64,000 nt of DNA, taken from NCBI GenBank assembly GCA_030544685.1, contig CP086683.1:124001-188000 (forward strand), given 5' to 3'. How positions within the stretch are numbered: the stretch's first letter is position 1; the number at the start of each line of letters is the position of its first letter. Position numbers and translations under genes: made by a program. Below the pieces are notes generated by a model. It was not told the origin of the DNA, did no database searches, and was given only the letters and a program-made list of their open reading frames with translations. Origin of the DNA: Pseudomonas sp. B21_DOA. Its GTDB lineage: Bacteria; Pseudomonadota; Gammaproteobacteria; Pseudomonadales; Pseudomonadaceae. Shown here piece after piece: positions 17,068 through 26,591 of this stretch.

Positions 17068-18020
17068 ATGCATAAATGGCTTGTGGCGTTACTGTTCATC
17101 GCCGGCACCGCGCAAGCGGCCGGCGTCGATGCGATCAGCCCCGGTCGCCTGCAACTCAAGGCCGGGGAAATGGCAGTGGGCATCGGCCCGGCACCGGAGA
17201 AGATCGAGCGGGTGCTGATCGTCATTCACGGTCGCCTGCGCAACGCCGAGACCTACCGCAAAAGCGCGGAAAGCGCCGCCGAACTCGCCGGGCAGACCGC
17301 GCACACGCTGGTGATCGCTCCGCAGTTTCTCAATGAAAGCGACGTCACCCTGTATTCCTTGCCGTCGACAGTGCTGCGCTGGCAGGGCAACGAGTGGATG
17401 GGCGGCGGCTTGTCCACCGGGCCAAATCCGCTGAGCTCCTACGCGGCGCTGGATGAAATCGTCGCGCGGGTCAGCGATCGCAAACAGTTTCCGGACGTGA
17501 AGCAGATCGTGATCTTCGGCCACTCCGGGGGTGGTCAGGTGGTGCAGCGTTACGCCCTGCTGGCCAAGGATCAGCCGGCGCTCAAGGCCAACGGTATACG
17601 CTTGCGCTATGTGGTGGCCAATCCTTCTTCTTATGCGTACTTCAACGAGCAGCGGCCAGTGGCGTTCGATCACGCGCAATGCCCTGGCTTCAATCGCTGG
17701 AAGTACGGCCTGGCGGACATGCCGGTGTATGCCGGTGGGCAAACGCCGTTGCAGGTCGAGAGCGCTTACGTCAAACGCGAGGTGATTTATCTGTTGGGGC
17801 AGCAGGACGTCGACCCGGAACATCCGGCACTGGACAAGAGCTGCGCGGCCGAGGCGCAAGGGGCTTACCGCTTGATGCGCGGGAAGCTGTATTTCGGTTA
17901 TTTGCTGCGTCGCCATCCTGAGGGGTCAATCAGCGGCTGATTGAAGTGCCCGGGGTTGGGCATGACGGGGATGGCATGCTGACGTCCGCGGAGGGGCAGA
18001 AGGCGTTGTTTGATCAGTAG
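17068..18020 (+). CDS. Secreted alpha/beta-hydrolase-like protein, with a 1-base deletion
   Basis: A 317-residue protein with a signal peptide (MHKWLVALLFIAGTAQAAG). It shows an alpha/beta-hydrolase fold: the strand VLIVIHGRLRNAETY, then the nucleophile elbow IFGHSGGGQVV with Ser near residue 154. The frame breaks in the G run 17922-17925. With one more G the protein continues VNQRLIEVPGVGHDGDGM and stops at 18020. That tail carries the likely catalytic His (GVGHDG), which the unrepaired frame would lack. It follows the YpfJ gene with no gap. Substrate unknown. Confidence 0.8.
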
Positions 18021-18041
18021 GTTTTTTCTGAATCCACTGCC

Positions 18042-18140
18042 CCTTCGCGAGCAAGCTCGCTCCCACATAGCTCTATGACATGCACAAAATATGTGTGCAC
18101 TGAAGATCCAATGTGGGAGCGAGCTTGCTCGCGAAGGCGC
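18042..18140. repeat. Paired REP element in outward orientation
   Basis: Two copies of the GTGGGAGCGAGCTTGCTCGCGAAG family are arranged with their GTGGGAGC ends facing each other across about 40 bases. This is the reverse of the usual pairing at 10381 or 14793. Confidence 0.85.
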
Positions 18141-18160
18141 CGGCTCAGGCGACGAAGATG

Positions 18161-18754
18161 TCAGGCAAACAGCATCCGCCGCAACTCAACACAATCCCTT
18201 GCATGCCAATCCGTCAACTCCGGCCAAGGGTTATCCGGCAGGTTCACCAACACCGTCCGCGCCCCCGCCGCTCGGCCGCAATCCAGATCAAAGCGGTAAT
18301 CACCAACCATCACCATGTCACTGGCCGGCACTTGCCAGGCTTCGGCCAGTTTCAGCAAACCGCCGGGATGCGGCTTCGGCGGTGCTTCGTCGCGACCCAG
18401 CACATCCTTGACCGCGAAGCAGTCAGCCAGGCCGATCGCCTCCAGCGTCACGTGCGCCAATTCCCGCGCATTGCGCGTGAGAATGCCCAGGCGGTAACCG
18501 CGCGCATGCAGGTCACGCACCAGTTCCACCGCACCGGCGGCCGGGGTCGAGCCCAACGCCAGATCGCGTTCATGTTCCAGCAACCAGGCATGCTTGGCCG
18601 CTGCTTCATCCGCTGGCAATGCCGCCAGATGGGTGAGGATGTCGTCCTCCGGAGGAATCGCCAAGGCCACGCGAATCGCCGCAAAGTCATGCACGGCGAC
18701 GGTCAGCGTGCCGTCCATGTCGAACACCCAATGACGAACCTCGGTCAGGCTCAT
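18161..18754 (-). CDS. HAD-family hydrolase (phosphoglycolate-phosphatase-like)
   Basis: A 197-residue haloacid-dehalogenase-superfamily phosphatase. Motif I is VFDMDGTLT near residue 10 with the nucleophile Asp, motif II is LGILTRNARE, the Lys motif is PPKPHPGGLLKLA, and motif IV is MVMVGDYRFDLDCG. The helical cap after motif I fits subclass I. The start at 18754 overlaps the tesB stop by four bases (ATGA), so they form a two-gene operon. The natural substrate is unknown. Confidence 0.9.
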   Translation of the reverse strand: MSLTEVRHWVFDMDGTLTVAVHDFAAIRVALAIPPEDDILTHLAALPADEAAAKHAWLLEHERDLALGSTPAAGAVELVRDLHARGYRLGILTRNARELAHVTLEAIGLADCFAVKDVLGRDEAPPKPHPGGLLKLAEAWQVPASDMVMVGDYRFDLDCGRAAGARTVLVNLPDNPWPELTDWHARDCVELRRMLFA

Positions 18755-19620
18755 GCCCAGTCCTTGCGATGGCGGATCAGGCCTTCCTGCGTCACCGAAG
18801 CGACCAGTTGCCCGGCACGGTTGAACACGCTGCCACGGGAAAAACCACGGGAGTTGCCGGCCCACGGGCTGTCCATCGCGTAGAGCAACCAGTCATCGGC
18901 GCGCAGATCATTGTGGAACCACAGCGCGTGATCGAGGCTGGCGACCTGCATGTCTTTCTGCCAGACCGACTTGCCGTGGGGCAGCATCGACGTGGTCAGC
19001 AGACCGAAGTCCGAGGCGTACGCCAGCAGGTATTTGTGCAGTGCCGGAATGTCAGCCAGGGCGCCGTCGGCACGGAACCACACATATTTCACCGGATCGG
19101 CCGGTTGCGGGTTGTACGGGTCCTTTTCGGTGACCGGGCGTACTTCGATCGGTTTCGGGCACAGCAGTTTTTCCCGCATGTGCTCGGGAATCAGGTGCGC
19201 ACGCTGCTGGGTCAGTTCCAGTTCGGACGGCAGATTTTCCGGACCGACCACCACGGGCATCTGGCCCTGATGTTCGAAACCTTGCTCGTCGTACTGGAAC
19301 GAAGCGCTGCACGTGAAGATCGGGTGGCCCTTCTGGATCGCCGTCACGCGGCGAGTGCTGAAACTGCCGCCGTCACGCACGCGATCAACCGAATAGACCA
19401 CCGGCAACTTGGCATCGCCTGGGCGCAGGAAATAACCGTGCAGCGAATGCACATGGCGCGCCTCTTCCACCGTCTGACTGGCCGCCGACAGCGACTGGCC
19501 GAGCACCTGACCGCCGAACAACTGGCGGAACCCCAGATCCTGGCTGCGGCCGCGGAACAGGTTTTCTTCGATCGGCTCCAGGGTCAGCAGATCGACCAGA
19601 TCTTCCAGCACTTGGCTCAT
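18751..19620 (-). CDS. tesB: Acyl-CoA thioesterase II
   Basis: Hydrolyses acyl-CoA to free fatty acid and CoA. The 289 residues form the double hot-dog of TesB, with the N-terminal LEPIEENLFRGRSQDLGFRQ and FGGQVLGQSLSAA segments. The C-terminal half has DLRADDWLLYAMDSPWAGNS with the catalytic Asp, and ends with GLIR. Length and motifs match E. coli TesB (286). It is the first gene of an operon with the HAD phosphatase. Confidence 0.96.
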   Translation of the reverse strand: MSQVLEDLVDLLTLEPIEENLFRGRSQDLGFRQLFGGQVLGQSLSAASQTVEEARHVHSLHGYFLRPGDAKLPVVYSVDRVRDGGSFSTRRVTAIQKGHPIFTCSASFQYDEQGFEHQGQMPVVVGPENLPSELELTQQRAHLIPEHMREKLLCPKPIEVRPVTEKDPYNPQPADPVKYVWFRADGALADIPALHKYLLAYASDFGLLTTSMLPHGKSVWQKDMQVASLDHALWFHNDLRADDWLLYAMDSPWAGNSRGFSRGSVFNRAGQLVASVTQEGLIRHRKDWA

Positions 19621-19731
19621 TCAGACTCTCCTCACACAAAGCAATGGCCGCGCAGTCTTGACTGCGGCGGACGATTCAGGTTCTGGCACGGGCCAAATAC
19701 GATGGCGGCCATTGTAAACGTCCGTGTCGGC

Positions 19732-20301
19732 TTATTCATGCAAGGTTTGCAGCCATTGTTCGCGGCTGATGCGATACAGAACATGGCGGCGCAACGGGTG
19801 ATCGAGCGCAAGCCTGGGGTGATCGAAATCATCCTGCGGGTCGTGATGCATGCCGATCGCCTGCATGACCTTCTCCGACTGCGCGTTCTGCTCGGCGGTA
19901 AACGAGACGATTTCCGCCAGTTTCAACTGGTCGAAACCCGCGCGCAGAGCGGTCCACGCCGCTTCACTGGCGTAACCCAGGCCCCAATGTTCCTTGGCCA
20001 GACGCCAGCCGATCTCCACCGCCGGGGTAAACGGCGCATCGAAGCCGACCACGCCCAACCCGGTGAAACCGATGAACTCGCCCGTGTCCTTGCGCTCCAG
20101 CGCCCACAGGCCGAAGCCGTGCTCGGCAAAATGCCCGCGCACGCGGCCGATCAGCGCGGCGCTTTCGAGCCGGGTCAACGGTGCCGGAAAGTAGCGCATC
20201 ACCTGCGGGTCGGCGCACATCGCGGCGAATGCCGGCAAATCCTCGTCCTGCCACTGACGCATCAACAACCGCGCACTTTGCAGCTCCAGTATCGGCTCCA
20301 T
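19732..20301 (-). CDS. GNAT-family N-acetyltransferase (RimJ/RimL-like)
   Basis: A 189-residue acetyltransferase. It begins MEPILELQSARLLMRQWQDE, the RimJ/RimL N-terminus, and has the acetyl-CoA loop in WRLAKEHWGLGYASEA near residue 105. The substrate is unknown. I start at 20301, where GGAGGGGACG precedes the ATG. It is divergent from the histone-deacetylase-like gene with 82 bases between the starts. Confidence 0.88.
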   Translation of the reverse strand: MEPILELQSARLLMRQWQDEDLPAFAAMCADPQVMRYFPAPLTRLESAALIGRVRGHFAEHGFGLWALERKDTGEFIGFTGLGVVGFDAPFTPAVEIGWRLAKEHWGLGYASEAAWTALRAGFDQLKLAEIVSFTAEQNAQSEKVMQAIGMHHDPQDDFDHPRLALDHPLRRHVLYRISREQWLQTLHE

Positions 20302-20383
20302 CGTCCCCTCCATTTCCATGCCGTTGAGTCTACATCGCTGGTAGGATCGTTCATTCTTTTCCTGGTTCTGCGCGAAACAAGCC

Positions 20384-21304
20384 ATGCCCTTGCCGTTGAT
20401 CTATCACGAAGACTACAGCCCCGAGTTTCCCGCGGATCACCGCTTTCCCATGGACAAGTTCCGGCTGCTGCGCGATCACCTGGTCGACAGCGGCCTGACC
20501 CGCGACGCCGACCTGCTGCGCCCGCAGATCTGCCCTAACGACATCCTCGCCCTCGCCCATGACCGCAGCTATATCGAACGCTACATGAGCGGCGAGTTGT
20601 CCCGCGAAGACCAACGGCGCCTCGGCCTGCCGTGGAACGAGGCGCTGGCGCGACGCACCGTGCGCGCGGTGGGCGGTTCGATCCTCGCCGCAGAGCAAGC
20701 GCTGGAACATGGCCTGGCCTGTCATTTGGCCGGTGGCACCCACCACGCTCACTACGATTACCCCGCAGGGTTCTGTATCTTCAATGACCTGGCGATCATC
20801 AGCCAGTACCTGTTGCAGAGCGGCCGGGTCAATCGCGTGCTGATTTTCGATTGCGACGTGCATCAGGGCGACGGCACCGCGCGGATTCTGCACGACACGC
20901 CGGAGGCGATTACCGTTTCCCTGCACTGCGAAAAGAATTTTCCCGCACGCAAGGCCGAAAGTGACTGGGACATTCCACTGCCCAAAGGCATGGGCGATGC
21001 CGACTATCTGCAGGTGGTGGATGACACGCTCAACTACCTGTTGCCGTTGTATCAACCGGATCTGGTGCTCTACGACGCCGGCGTTGATGTGCACAAGGAC
21101 GATGCCCTCGGTTATCTGCAACTGACCGACGAGGGCGTAGCCGAGCGCGATGAACGGGTGATGCGCCATTGCCTGGGCCGCGACATCCCGGTGGTCGGGG
21201 TGATCGGCGGCGGCTACAGCAAGGACCGCCACGCCCTCGCCCGCCGCCACGGCATCCTCCATCACAGCGCGCAACGAGTATGGGATTCACACGGTTGTCA
21301 CTGA
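20384..21304 (+). CDS. Histone deacetylase-family protein (acetylpolyamine/acetoin-utilisation type)
   Basis: A 306-residue zinc-dependent amidohydrolase of the arginase/deacetylase fold. The active site is recognisable: GGTHHAHYDYPAGFCIFND with the catalytic His pair near residue 118, FDCDVHQGDG with the zinc ligands near residue 160, and YDAGVDVHKDDALG with the third. GGGYSKD near residue 270 is in the usual place. In bacteria this family deacylates small acetylated compounds or proteins; the substrate here is not known. Confidence 0.92.
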   Translation: MPLPLIYHEDYSPEFPADHRFPMDKFRLLRDHLVDSGLTRDADLLRPQICPNDILALAHDRSYIERYMSGELSREDQRRLGLPWNEALARRTVRAVGGSILAAEQALEHGLACHLAGGTHHAHYDYPAGFCIFNDLAIISQYLLQSGRVNRVLIFDCDVHQGDGTARILHDTPEAITVSLHCEKNFPARKAESDWDIPLPKGMGDADYLQVVDDTLNYLLPLYQPDLVLYDAGVDVHKDDALGYLQLTDEGVAERDERVMRHCLGRDIPVVGVIGGGYSKDRHALARRHGILHHSAQRVWDSHGCH

Positions 21305-21430
21305 AACGTGCTGCGTTACCCACAATCGCTGTGGAACTGCCTGTGGATAACCTGAGCGAAAGGGACTGCAGGCCATACTGGGCATGGCTTTCAGAAGACT
21401 GGTTAATAATTAGCCACGCCGCAATCTCCT

Positions 21431-21520
21431 TGTAGGAGTGAGCCTGCTCGCGATAGCGGACTGACATTCAACATTCATGTCGGCTGTTCAACCGCTATCG
21501 CGAGCAGGCGCACTCCTACA
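21431..21520. repeat. Paired REP element, GTAGGAGTGAGCCTGCTCGCGATAGCGG variant
   Basis: Inverted copies of a diverged REP family (GTAGGAGTG in place of GTGGGAGCG) in facing orientation, between the deacetylase and flavoprotein genes. Confidence 0.85.
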
Positions 21521-21576
21521 GTGGTTCAGCGCTGTTAGAATGCGCGCCTTGTCCCGCCATACCGCAGCGCACGCCC

Positions 21577-22823
21577 ATGACCCAGAATTCCGCCCCCGCC
21601 AACACCCACGTCGCCATCATCGGCGGTGGCCCCGCCGGCCTGATGGCCGCCGAAGTGCTGAGCCAGGCCGGAATCCGCGTCGATGTGTACGACGGCATGC
21701 CCTCGGTCGGGCGCAAATTCCTCCTGGCCGGTGTCGGCGGCATGAACATCACCCACTCCGAAGCCTACCCGGCGTTCCTCTCCCGCTACGCTGAGCGCGC
21801 ATCGCACATCGCCCCGCTGCTGCGCGGATTCGATGCTGATGCCTTGTGCCAGTGGATTCACGAACTGGGCATCGAAACCTTCATCGGCAGCTCCGGCCGC
21901 GTATTTCCCACCGACATGAAAGCCGCGCCACTGTTGCGCGCCTGGCTCAAGCGCCTGCGCGACAGCGGCGTAGTTATCCACACCCGCCATCGCTGGCTCG
22001 GCTGGGACGCAAGCGGTGCACTGCGCATCGCCAGCCCGGAAGGCGAAATCAGCGTAAACCCCGACGCCACCCTGCTCGCCCTCGGCGGCGGCAGTTGGCC
22101 GCGCCTGGGCTCGGATGGCGCGTGGATGTTGCCGCTGGAGCAGCGCGGCGTGGATCTGGCACCGTTGCAGCCAAGCAATTGCGGCTTCGAGGTGCAAGCC
22201 TGGAGCGAGCTGATGGTGAGCAAATTCGCCGGCGCACCGCTGAAAAACATTGCCATCGGTTTGAACGACGATATCCCGCGTCTGGGCGAATGCGTGATCA
22301 CCGCCACCGGGATCGAGGGCAGCCTGATCTATGCGCTGTCGGCGCCGATTCGTGAGGAGATCAGCCGCTATGGCGCAGCGGTTATCCACATTGACCTGCT
22401 GCCCGGCCGGCCTGCGGATAAGTTGCAGGCGGCGCTGAGCAAACCACGCGGCGCCCGCTCAATGGCCAAGCATCTGCACAGTCAGGTGGGGATTGACGGG
22501 GTGAAAGCAGCGTTGTTGCGCGAGCTGACCGATGCCGAAACGTTTGCTGATCCGGCTCGCTTGGCGCGAGCGATCAAGGCATTGCCGCTGACCTTGGTGA
22601 AAACCCGTCCGCTGGATGAGGCAATCAGCAGTGCCGGTGGCGTGAGATTCGAAGCGATGGATGAGCACTTGATGCTCAAGGCGTTGCCGGGGTGTTTTGC
22701 GCCGGCGAGATGCTCGACTGGGAAGCGCCGACGGGCGGCTACTTGCTGACCGGGTGTTTCGCCAGCGGGCGCGCGGCAGGGCTGGGAATCGTGCAGTGGC
22801 TGAAAAGCAGCCGCCAGTTCTGA
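21577..22823 (+). CDS. FAD-dependent oxidoreductase, HI0933/YhiN-like (TIGR03862 type), with a 1-base deletion
   Basis: A 415-residue flavoprotein. The N-terminal dinucleotide fold is [19 protein letters not shown]. The family signature [18 protein letters not shown] follows near residue 48, and a second cofactor segment is [15 protein letters not shown]. The frame breaks in the G run 22689-22692. With one more G the C-terminus reads [17 protein letters not shown] then [13 protein letters not shown], which closes the FAD site, and stops at 22823. Physiological role and substrate are unknown. Confidence 0.87.
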
Positions 22824-22826
22824 GCC

Positions 22827-22870
22827 GCAAGCTGCAAGCCAAAGCAAAGCGCTTCTAACTTGCAGCTTGC
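22827..22870. terminator. Hairpin between convergent genes
   Basis: GCAAGCTGCAAG (22827-22838) and CTTGCAGCTTGC (22859-22870) are perfect 12-base inverted arms. They lie between the convergent flavoprotein and rhlE stops. There is no T run, so this may be a repeat-derived barrier rather than a classic terminator. Confidence 0.6.
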
Positions 22871-22892
22871 AGCTGGACGCTCGAAGCTGCTT

Positions 22893-24233
22893 TCAGGGCT
22901 TGCGCTTACGCGGTCCAGTATTGAACACCGGCACTTTGCGCACCGGTTTGATCGATGGCTCCGGTGCCGAGGTCTCGCCGCTGTCGACCCACTTGCCCAG
23001 ATTGCGTTTACCACCGCCACCGCCCGAGGCTTTCGGCTTCTTCGGTTTCTTCGGCTTCTTGATCACCTGACCGCTGGCATCGGTGTCCGGCACGCGGTGC
23101 TCGGGTTCGAAATCCGGCTCGTTCTGGCGCTTCAAGGTCTGCCGCGTGAGCATTTCGATCGCCGAGAGCATATTCACTTCATCGGCACACACCAGCGAAA
23201 TCGCCTCACCGGTGGCACCCGCGCGGCCAGTGCGACCGATGCGGTGAATGTAATCCTCGGCGACGATCGGCAGGTCGAAGTTGACCACCAGCGGCAGGTC
23301 CTCGATGTCCAGACCACGGGCGGCGACGTCGGTCGCCACCAGAATCTGCACTTCACTGAGCTTGAAACGGTCCAGCGCGCGCTGGCGCGTAGCCTGGGGT
23401 TTGTCGCCATGGATGCCGTCAGCATTCACACCGAGGCCCTGAAGTTTTTCCACCAGCGCATCGACGCCGTTGCGGGTCTTGGCGAACACCAGCACCTGCT
23501 TCCACTTGTTCTTGCGCATCAAATGCACGAACAGTTCGGCCTTGCGCTTTTTGTCCACGGTGACGATCCACTGCTTGACCGTGTTGGCAGCGACGTTGCG
23601 CGGGCTGACTTCGACGCTCAGAGGATCGTTGAGCATCTGCCCGGCAAGCAGGCGGATGTCATCGGAGAAAGTCGCGGAGAACAGCAGGGTCTGGCGCTTT
23701 TTCGGCAGCATGCGGTAAATGTTCGCCAGTTCTTCCGAGAAGCCCAGGTCGAGCATACGGTCGGCTTCATCCAGCACCAGCGTTTGCAGCTGATTGAGTT
23801 TCAGCGCGTTCTGGCGGAACAGGTCGATCAAGCGACCGGGTGTGGCGACCAGCACATCGACGCCGCCGCGCAGCTTCATCATCTGCGGGTTGATGCTGAC
23901 TCCGCCGTACACCGCATAAGTGCGCAATGGCAGGTTTTCTGCGTACTGGCGCACGGCTTCATGGACCTGCTCGGCCAGCTCGCGGGTCGGTACCAGAATC
24001 AGCGCACGCGCCGAATTGGCGGTGACTTTCGGCCCTTCCATGGCCAGCAGCTGCAACAGCGGCAAGGCGAAACCGGCAGTTTTACCGGTGCCGGTCTGGG
24101 CCGCTGCCATCAGGTCGCGACCGGCCAGCACCGCCGGAATGGCTTGCGCCTGCACCGGCGTCGGGGTCTGGTAGCCGAGCGTCTCGAGGGAGCGCAGCAA
24201 GGGTTCGATCAGGCCAAGGGAGGCGAAAGTCAT
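22893..24233 (-). CDS. rhlE: DEAD-box ATP-dependent RNA helicase RhlE
   Basis: A 446-residue RNA helicase. In order: the Q motif GYQTPTPVQAQ, Walker A AAQTGTGKT, PTRELAEQ, DEAD in VLDEADRMLD, SAT in FSATFS, and HRIGRTGRAG in the second RecA domain. After residue 375 there is a disordered basic and glycine-rich tail (KKPKKPKKPKASGGGGG), usual for RhlE and likely used to bind RNA. I start at MTFASLGL (24233) as in the family. Roles are in RNA remodelling and ribosome assembly. Confidence 0.95.
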   Translation of the reverse strand: MTFASLGLIEPLLRSLETLGYQTPTPVQAQAIPAVLAGRDLMAAAQTGTGKTAGFALPLLQLLAMEGPKVTANSARALILVPTRELAEQVHEAVRQYAENLPLRTYAVYGGVSINPQMMKLRGGVDVLVATPGRLIDLFRQNALKLNQLQTLVLDEADRMLDLGFSEELANIYRMLPKKRQTLLFSATFSDDIRLLAGQMLNDPLSVEVSPRNVAANTVKQWIVTVDKKRKAELFVHLMRKNKWKQVLVFAKTRNGVDALVEKLQGLGVNADGIHGDKPQATRQRALDRFKLSEVQILVATDVAARGLDIEDLPLVVNFDLPIVAEDYIHRIGRTGRAGATGEAISLVCADEVNMLSAIEMLTRQTLKRQNEPDFEPEHRVPDTDASGQVIKKPKKPKKPKASGGGGGKRNLGKWVDSGETSAPEPSIKPVRKVPVFNTGPRKRKP

Positions 24234-24285
24234 GGGAGTACCGTAGGAAAAAATGACGCGGGGATGCAATGCCGCGCAGTTTACC

Positions 24286-25221
24286 CTAATTCGTACGCGC
24301 TTCCGTCGGAACGGCTTTCGCCTCTTCGACCGGAAGCTGCGGCGGTCGACGCCACTGCGGCAGGCTGATCAGTAGCACGGCGCTGATGATCACCAGCATC
24401 GCCAGCGCTTCTTCGATGCCGATGGTCTCGCCGACAAACACCACGCCGAGCAACACCGCCACTGCCGGGTTGACGTAGGCATAACTGGTCGCTGCCGCTG
24501 GGCGCACGTGTTTGAGCAGATACATGTAGGAATTGAAGGCGACGATCGAGCCGAAGAAAATCAGATAGGCCAGCGCCAGCCAGCCTTCGAGCGGCGGCAT
24601 GGCTTGCAGGTGCTCGCCACTCAGCGCACTGCCGATCAACAAAACCACGCCGCCAACCAGCATTTCCACCGCACTGGCCATCGCTCCCGCCGGCAATGGC
24701 AGGTATTTGCTCCACACCGAGCCGAACGCCCAGCTCGCCGCCGCGAAGATCAGCAACATCGCACCGAGCGGGCTCGATTGCAGGTTGGAACCCATATTGA
24801 GCATGGCGATGCCGATGATCCCCAGCGCCACACCGGCCCATTCCAGCCGCGTATTGCGTGCGCCCCAGAAGTAACCGAACAACAAGGTGAACAGTGGCAC
24901 CGTCGCCACCGCCAGCGCAGCGACACCTGACGCCACGCCGGTGTGCTCCGCCACGCTCACAGCGCCATTACCAAAACTGAGCAGCAGAATGCCGACCAGC
25001 CCCGCCGCTTTCCATTGCGCCCAGGTCGGCGCCGGAGCCCCACGCCAGCGCAGCCAGGCGTACATCAAGCTGCCGGCAATGACGAAGCGCACCCCGGCCA
25101 GCAACAGCGGCGGCCAGTATTCGACGCCGATGCGAATCACCAGATAGGTCGATCCCCAAATCACATACAACGCAAAAAACGCAGCGATCAACGGCAGCGA
25201 AAAACGGCGCAAGGCAGGCAT
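24286..25221 (-). CDS. EamA-family transporter (YedA/RhaT-like)
   Basis: A 311-residue inner-membrane protein with ten helices in two EamA repeats, beginning LPLIAAFFALYVIWGSTYLV. It is similar in form to E. coli YedA and RhtA exporters. The second repeat carries ATSYAYVNPAVAVLLG, a common motif of the group. Substrate not assignable. Upstream of rhlE in the same direction with about 50 bases between them. Confidence 0.88.
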   Translation of the reverse strand: MPALRRFSLPLIAAFFALYVIWGSTYLVIRIGVEYWPPLLLAGVRFVIAGSLMYAWLRWRGAPAPTWAQWKAAGLVGILLLSFGNGAVSVAEHTGVASGVAALAVATVPLFTLLFGYFWGARNTRLEWAGVALGIIGIAMLNMGSNLQSSPLGAMLLIFAAASWAFGSVWSKYLPLPAGAMASAVEMLVGGVVLLIGSALSGEHLQAMPPLEGWLALAYLIFFGSIVAFNSYMYLLKHVRPAAATSYAYVNPAVAVLLGVVFVGETIGIEEALAMLVIISAVLLISLPQWRRPPQLPVEEAKAVPTEARTN

Positions 25222-25358
25222 GGGCAGCTCGACAGTCAGATTTCTGTGGACGGGTTATTCTAGAAAGGCTGCCGCGCAAAAATAAGTTACAAAACCTGTT
25301 TTTCGCGCCGGTACACTTTTGCATGAAGCAGCGGCAATCCCGAGACCAGCGAGGTCAC

Positions 25359-25448
25359 TGTGGGAGCGAGCTTGCTCGCGAATGCGGTGTATCAAACACA
25401 GTTGCGGTGAATGACACACAGCATTCGTGAGCAAGCTCACTCCCACAG
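25359..25448. repeat. Paired REP element, GTGGGAGCGAGCTTGCTCGCGAA family
   Basis: Facing inverted copies; the right copy has drifted (GTGAGCAAGCTCACTCCCACA), so the two arms no longer match fully. Confidence 0.88.
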
Positions 25449-25470
25449 AAGTGCTGTGTTGTACCTCGGC

Positions 25471-26076
25471 TCAGCGATAACGCTGCAAATGCTCGCCCAC
25501 TTTGGCGGCGGGGACTTTCTGCAACTTGCACAGCAGGTCGTGATTCAACTCGCGCACCCCATGCTTGCCCCGCAACTCTTGCGCCAGATGCGCCATCAGA
25601 TTGGCCGCCATCTCGGCATCGGCCATGGCCCGGTGAGCCTGGCCGGTATGCGGTAGCTGCGCGAAAGTGGTGAGCGTGCCGAGCTTGTGATTCGGCGCAG
25701 CCGGCATCAGGCGCCGCGACAGCAGCAGTGAACAGGCAAAATTCTGCAGGCGTGTGCGTTTGATCCGGCCCAGTTCGAAATCCCAGAACTTCTGGTCGAA
25801 CGAGGCGTTGTGCGCCAGCAACGGCGTGCAGCCGACGAATTCGTTGACCTCTTCCATCACCCGCTCGGCCGGCGGCGCGGTGCGCAGCATGGCGTTGCTG
25901 ATTCCGGTCAGTTGTTCGATGAACGCCGGGACGCGCACCCCGGCGTTCATCAGGCTCTGGTAACGCTCGACGATGCGGCCGTTTTCCAGCATGACCACGG
26001 CGATTTCCGTGGCGCGGCAGCTGCTGTTCGGCGACAGGCCGGTGGTTTCAAAGTCGATGACTGCAATGCGTTCCAA
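25471..26076 (-). CDS. 3'-5' exonuclease, DnaQ/DEDDh family
   Basis: A 201-residue exonuclease domain protein. ExoI is AVIDFETTGLSP with the metal-binding Asp and Glu, ExoII is LLAHNASFDQKFW, and ExoIII is HRAMADAEMAANL with the catalytic His and Asp. The domain stands alone with no polymerase or helicase attached. Both plausible starts are TTG; I prefer 26076 (M-E-R-I-A-V-I-D), preceded by GGAG, over 26097. It lies just downstream of the NYN-domain gene and is probably cotranscribed. Confidence 0.87.
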   Translation of the reverse strand: MERIAVIDFETTGLSPNSSCRATEIAVVMLENGRIVERYQSLMNAGVRVPAFIEQLTGISNAMLRTAPPAERVMEEVNEFVGCTPLLAHNASFDQKFWDFELGRIKRTRLQNFACSLLLSRRLMPAAPNHKLGTLTTFAQLPHTGQAHRAMADAEMAANLMAHLAQELRGKHGVRELNHDLLCKLQKVPAAKVGEHLQRYR

Positions 26077-26111
26077 ACCGGGGTGTACTCCGTTCAAATC
26101 TATTGTTCAGC

Positions 26112-26591
26112 TCAGCTCTTGAGCAACAGCGCGCCTTCGATCGGCACGTAACGGCTGGCTGCGCGGATCAGCGAGTTGGCGGTCAGGCCGGGGACGCCGT
26201 AGGCCACTGCTTGCACGCCGTACTTGTTGATGATGCGTTCGAGCAGCATGTCGAAATCGCCGTCACCGGAGGCCAGCACCACTTCGTCGACATGGTCGGC
26301 AGCGTCCATGATGTCCAGGGTAATGCCCACGTCCCAGTCGCCCTTGGCCGAGCCGTCGCTGCGCTGGATGTAGGGCTTGAGCTTCACCGTGAAACCAAGG
26401 TTGCGCAGGATCTGCTGAAACTGCTGCTGCTTGCTGTCGCCACGGTCGATTGCGTACGCGTAGGCCTCGACGATCTGCCCGTTCTTGCTGATGTCCGCCC
26501 ACAGTGCGGCGTAGTTGAAGTGGCAACCATAGGCCTGACGCACGGTGTAGTAGAGGTTCTGCACATCGGCGAACACTGCGATTTTTTTCAC
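26112..26591 (-). CDS. NYN-domain (LabA/DUF88-like) protein, putative ribonuclease
   Basis: A 159-residue NYN domain of the PIN-like nuclease fold. Conserved acidic residues sit in VFADVQNLYYTVRQ (residue 9), DWDVGITLDIMDAAD and VLASGDGDFDMLLERI, and would bind a divalent metal. Proteins of this family are thought to process RNA, but the target here is unknown. The next gene, a DnaQ-type exonuclease, begins 35 bases after the stop, so the pair may act together. Confidence 0.88.
   Translation of the reverse strand: MKKIAVFADVQNLYYTVRQAYGCHFNYAALWADISKNGQIVEAYAYAIDRGDSKQQQFQQILRNLGFTVKLKPYIQRSDGSAKGDWDVGITLDIMDAADHVDEVVLASGDGDFDMLLERIINKYGVQAVAYGVPGLTANSLIRAASRYVPIEGALLLKS

Noticed and set aside
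18769..20538. A 589-codon plus-strand frame
   Set aside because: It is antisense to tesB and the acetyltransferase gene, runs across their intergenic gap, and has no ribosome-binding site or family features.
22860..24368. A 502-codon plus-strand frame
   Set aside because: It is the complement of rhlE, whose motifs are unambiguous.
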